From contig NZ_CP083723.1 in the NCBI RefSeq assembly GCF_020150815.1, positions 1,860,001 to 1,924,000 of the forward strand: a stretch of 64,000 bases of DNA. The letters are read 5' to 3'. This DNA comes from Haloprofundus salilacus. GTDB taxonomy: Archaea; Halobacteriota; Halobacteria; Halobacteriales; Haloferacaceae. Of this stretch, positions 61,889-64,000 are shown piece by piece (the stretch's first letter is position 1; each line of letters opens with the position of its first letter). A model generated the notes under the pieces. The model did no database searches and was not told where the DNA came from. It was given only the letters and a program-made list of their open reading frames with translations. The position numbers and the translations under genes were made by a program.

Positions 61889-61895
61889 CTTTATC
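61889..61895 (+). promoter_or_regulatory. TATA-like element of the NRDE gene
   Basis: ctttatc about 27 bases upstream of GTG 61920, supporting that start. Confidence 0.45.
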
Positions 61896-61919
61896 CTCCT
61901 CGATACCCTACAGAGAGTC

Positions 61920-62660
61920 GTGTGCACACTCACCCTCGCGTGGCAGGTGTTCCCCGATGCCCCCGTCGTCGTCGCGGCCAACCGCGACGAGGCGTACGGA
62001 CGGCCCTCCCAACCCCCGGCGCGCATCGAGGACGACCCGGCCGTCGTCGCTCCCCGCGACGCCGAAGCGGGCGGCACGTGGGTCGGCTACAACGAGCACG
62101 GCCTGTTCATCGGCATCACGAACCGCTGGACCGACGCCGACCCGGCCGCCGACCGGTCTCGCGGGCTGCTCGTCCGCGAGGCGCTCCGGCACGAAAGCGC
62201 CGAGGAGGCCGCCCGGTTCGTCGAACGCGAACTTGACGAGCGAAGCTACGATGGGTTCAACCTCGTCGTCGCCGACGCGATGGCGGCGTTTTGTTTCGAG
62301 TGGGACGGTCGCCTCCACGTCTCGCAGTTCGACCCCGGCGTCCACGTCGTCGTCAACGTCGGATTCGACGACTCCTTTACGATTCCCTCGTTCCGCTCGG
62401 AGGTCGGCGAACAGCAGGCCGAGAACGCCCGCCGCGTCCGCGAGGCACTCCAACCGGAACCTGGCGAATCTTCGGCGGCGTGGCACGACAGAGCGGCGTC
62501 CGTCCTCGCCGACCACGAGTACGGCGTCTGTATTCACGGGGACTCGTTCGGCACCCGCTCGTCGTCACTCATCGCCATCGGCGAGGGCGGCGCGAGCTAT
62601 CGGTTCGCGGACGGCCCGCCCTGCGAGACGGCCTACGTACGGGTCGAAAGCCACATTTAA
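61920..62660 (+). CDS. NRDE-family (TANGO2-like) protein
   Basis: The 246-residue protein starts at GTG, giving MCTLTLAWQ with a cysteine at position 2, then VVVAANRDEAYGRPSQPPAR (the NRDE signature), GGTWVGYNEHGLFIGITNR and a typical C-terminal YGVCIHGDSFGTRSSSL. The fold is Ntn-hydrolase-like and Cys2 would be the nucleophile after Met removal. TANGO2 homologues are linked to heme or lipid handling, but the archaeal reaction is unknown. The upstream in-frame extension from 61779 is non-coding. Confidence 0.88.
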   Translation: MCTLTLAWQVFPDAPVVVAANRDEAYGRPSQPPARIEDDPAVVAPRDAEAGGTWVGYNEHGLFIGITNRWTDADPAADRSRGLLVREALRHESAEEAARFVERELDERSYDGFNLVVADAMAAFCFEWDGRLHVSQFDPGVHVVVNVGFDDSFTIPSFRSEVGEQQAENARRVREALQPEPGESSAAWHDRAASVLADHEYGVCIHGDSFGTRSSSLIAIGEGGASYRFADGPPCETAYVRVESHI

Positions 62661-62678
62661 GCGGGTCGCGCGACGTGT

Positions 62679-63074
62679 ATGGTGTATGAACCTGAGCACG
62701 CCCCAGACGGAGGTGTCCGCGTGAGCACCACGGACCTCGAATCCGACCTCACGGCGGACGAGCGCCGCGGACTTGAACTCATCCGCGAGACTCGGGGCAT
62801 CCACCAGAGCGACTTCTGGAAGGAACTCGACATCGGCTCCCGGAAGGGAAGTCGCATCGCTGAGCGACTCGCCGAAACGGGTCTCATCAAGCGCTCGGAG
62901 ACCGTCTACGATGGACACAACACCTACTTCCTCGAACCGGCGGCGCGCGACCTGAACTTCTCGCTGCTCATGGCCGGCGACATGCTCTCGCCGTATATCG
63001 GCGAGGAGGAGATAGACCCCAAGAGCGACGCGTTCTCGCAGTGGCTGATGAACCTCGCGTACGACGAGTACTGA
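62679..63074 (+). CDS. Winged-helix transcriptional regulator
   Basis: The 131-residue protein has ERRGLELIRETRGIHQSDFWKELDIGSRKGSRIAERLAETGLIKRSE, a winged-helix DNA-binding core (about residues 28-74) of the MarR/Lrp-like type, and a C-terminal helical region that may dimerise (NFSLLMAGDMLSPYI). A TATA-like tttaag (about 62655) lies 24 bases before the ATG at 62679; GTG at 62682 is an alternative. It begins 18 bases after the NRDE gene, so the two may also be co-transcribed. Confidence 0.82.
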   Translation: MVYEPEHAPDGGVRVSTTDLESDLTADERRGLELIRETRGIHQSDFWKELDIGSRKGSRIAERLAETGLIKRSETVYDGHNTYFLEPAARDLNFSLLMAGDMLSPYIGEEEIDPKSDAFSQWLMNLAYDEY

Positions 63075-63107
63075 ACGCTCGCTCGGTTCGTGTTTTCGCC
63101 GCGGTCG

Positions 63108-63524
63108 CTACTGGGTTCTGAGATACATCGCCTTCGACGCTGGTCTGGTCTCCTCGAAACCGAAGCGCTCGTAGAAGCCGTCCACGTCGGCGACGAGGTT
63201 GACGTACGCGTTCGGCGGCGCGTCCTCGTCGAGGAACGCGACGAGTTCCTCCATGATCTTCGTTCCGAGGCCCTCACCCTGATGGTCGGGGTGGACGGCC
63301 ATATCCACTATCTGGTAAACGGTGCCCCCGTCTCCGACGACGCGCCCCATCCCGACGGCCGTCTCAGTTCCGCCCGTCTCCACGGCGAACGCGGTCGCTG
63401 CGAATAGCGTGTTCGGCAGGCCGCGCTCGGCACCTTCCGGTGACCGTGACGACATGCCGGCGGCCTCGCGAAGCGAGAGATACGTCTCGACCGACGGTAG
63501 CGTCGGTCGAACGTCGTAGTGCAT
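63108..63524 (-). CDS. GNAT-family N-acetyltransferase
   Basis: The 138-residue protein has the GNAT acetyl-CoA site VDMAVHPDHQGEGLGTKIMEEL (pyrophosphate loop Q-x-x-G-x-G, around residues 90-97) and NLVADVDGFYERFGFEET, the fourth motif. The N-terminus is MHYDVRPTLPSVETYLSLREAAG. ATG 63524 is favoured; an upstream frame is non-coding. The acceptor substrate is not deducible. The gene lies 79 bases downstream of the proteasome gene, in the same direction. Confidence 0.88.
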   Translation of the reverse strand: MHYDVRPTLPSVETYLSLREAAGMSSRSPEGAERGLPNTLFAATAFAVETGGTETAVGMGRVVGDGGTVYQIVDMAVHPDHQGEGLGTKIMEELVAFLDEDAPPNAYVNLVADVDGFYERFGFEETRPASKAMYLRTQ

Positions 63525-63603
63525 GCCAGAGAAACACCGCGAAAGGGGAGTTCGGTTTCGGTTCACCGCGGGAGGCGGGACGTCGATTACTCGACTTACT
63601 CGC

Positions 63604-64000
63604 TTACTCGGCTTCCTCGTCGTCGCTCGCCAGCAGGTCGTGTTCGGAGAGGTACGACTCGATCTCCTCGTTCGAGCGCTCGGTGTACTGCTCGGTCTCG
63701 ACGTCGATGGTCGCGAGACCGACGCCTTCGGGTTCGAGCCCCTCGTCGTTCGACTCGGCCAACGCCGACAGCGCGAGACCGATGCCGCCGTCGAGGTCGG
63801 TGTCCTCGGTGTAGTGCTCTTCGAGGTAGTCGCGGATGTCAGCGCGGTCCGCGCCGACCGAGAGCGCCTTCCACTCGTACGGCGTCCCCGAGGGGTCCGT
63901 CTCGAAGAGGCGGGGTTCGCCCTTCTCGATGCCGCCGACGATGAGCGCGACGCCGAACGGCCGCGCGCCGCCGACCTGCGTGTACTGTTGGATGTGGTCG
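63604..64000 (-). CDS. psmA: Proteasome alpha subunit, C-terminal part (partial)
   Basis: The last 132 codons of a 20S proteasome alpha subunit are present; the start lies beyond the right edge. Recognisable parts are QVGGARPFGVALIVGG (central strands of the Ntn fold), FETDPSGTPYEWKALSVGADRADIRDYLEEHY (alpha-subunit signature) and a C-terminal acidic tail (SDDEEAE). Alpha rings gate the proteolytic chamber and dock the PAN ATPases. The tail is typical of haloarchaeal PsmA. Confidence 0.93.
   Translation of the reverse strand, partial: DHIQQYTQVGGARPFGVALIVGGIEKGEPRLFETDPSGTPYEWKALSVGADRADIRDYLEEHYTEDTDLDGGIGLALSALAESNDEGLEPEGVGLATIDVETEQYTERSNEEIESYLSEHDLLASDDEEAE

Larger units (their letters stand above)
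61617..61919. other. Intergenic region between gdh and the NRDE gene (divergent promoters)
   Basis: No gene in 303 bases. Next to gdh is an A/T-rich box (minus strand aataaatgtttt, about 61642-61653). Immediately upstream of it is the palindrome ctcgcgag (61656-61663), a candidate regulator site. On the right, ctttatc (61889-61895) lies about 27 bases before the NRDE GTG start. The middle shows no recognisable structure. Confidence 0.5.

Overview
The window is chromosomal DNA from a halophilic archaeon (class Halobacteria). It is GC-rich and its predicted proteins are strongly acidic. It encodes archaeal machinery: TFB, an Orc1/Cdc6 initiator, a 20S proteasome alpha subunit, Dph6, and archaeal hypoxanthine phosphoribosyltransferase. 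Lipoproteins carry Tat signals, and several genes have a TATA-like element about 26 bases upstream of a start codon with little or no leader. No rRNA, tRNA, insertion sequence, prophage or CRISPR array was seen, so this looks like core chromosome. I cannot name the genus.

Layout. 1-5700: an iron(III) ABC importer (binding protein, fused double permease, ATPase) running leftward, trailed by a truncated polytopic enzyme, and a reversibly-glycosylated-polypeptide-like glycosyltransferase with two iron-type operators in front. 5705-15300: purL, a PHP phosphoesterase overlapping an asparagine-synthase-like protein, a DUF7344-type regulator, a NUDIX hydrolase, a TFB, gatC-gatA and small membrane proteins. 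15386-20951: two convergent Trk potassium-uptake pairs. 21049-28808: an SRPBCC protein, then a siderophore-type iron locus with two paralogous binding lipoproteins, one permease, one ATPase, two regulator-like genes and a flavoprotein. 28809-31361: a replication origin around orc1/cdc6. 31362-41210: coaBC and a nine-gene Mrp-type Na+/H+ antiporter operon. 41334-45047: hpt and a run of small membrane proteins. 45054-51724: an oligopeptide ABC importer whose binding-protein gene is broken by a perfect 37-bp tandem duplication. 51834-59772: a DJ-1/PfpI protein, a sugar nucleotidyltransferase, dph6, a cupin, two tandem CysD-like PP-loop proteins, a conserved protein of unknown function and a monothiol glutaredoxin. 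59900-64000: gfcR and glucose dehydrogenase, an NRDE protein, a winged-helix regulator, a GNAT acetyltransferase and the 3' part of psmA.

Two themes tie the window together. The first is iron. Eight copies of a 16-bp palindrome of the form TTTAGG-N4-CCTAAA (some with one outer mismatch) sit in front of five transcription units spread over 22 kb: the iron(III) importer, the glycosyltransferase, both siderophore-type binding proteins and the permease. They form one putative DtxR/SirR/Idr-like regulon, and the glycosyltransferase is its least expected member. The second is cation homeostasis, with two Trk systems and a complete Mrp complex. The most distinctive single observations are the 37-bp frameshifting duplication, the iron-controlled glycosyltransferase, the tandem CysD-like pair with no CysN nearby, and the multi-ORB origin flanking orc1/cdc6.
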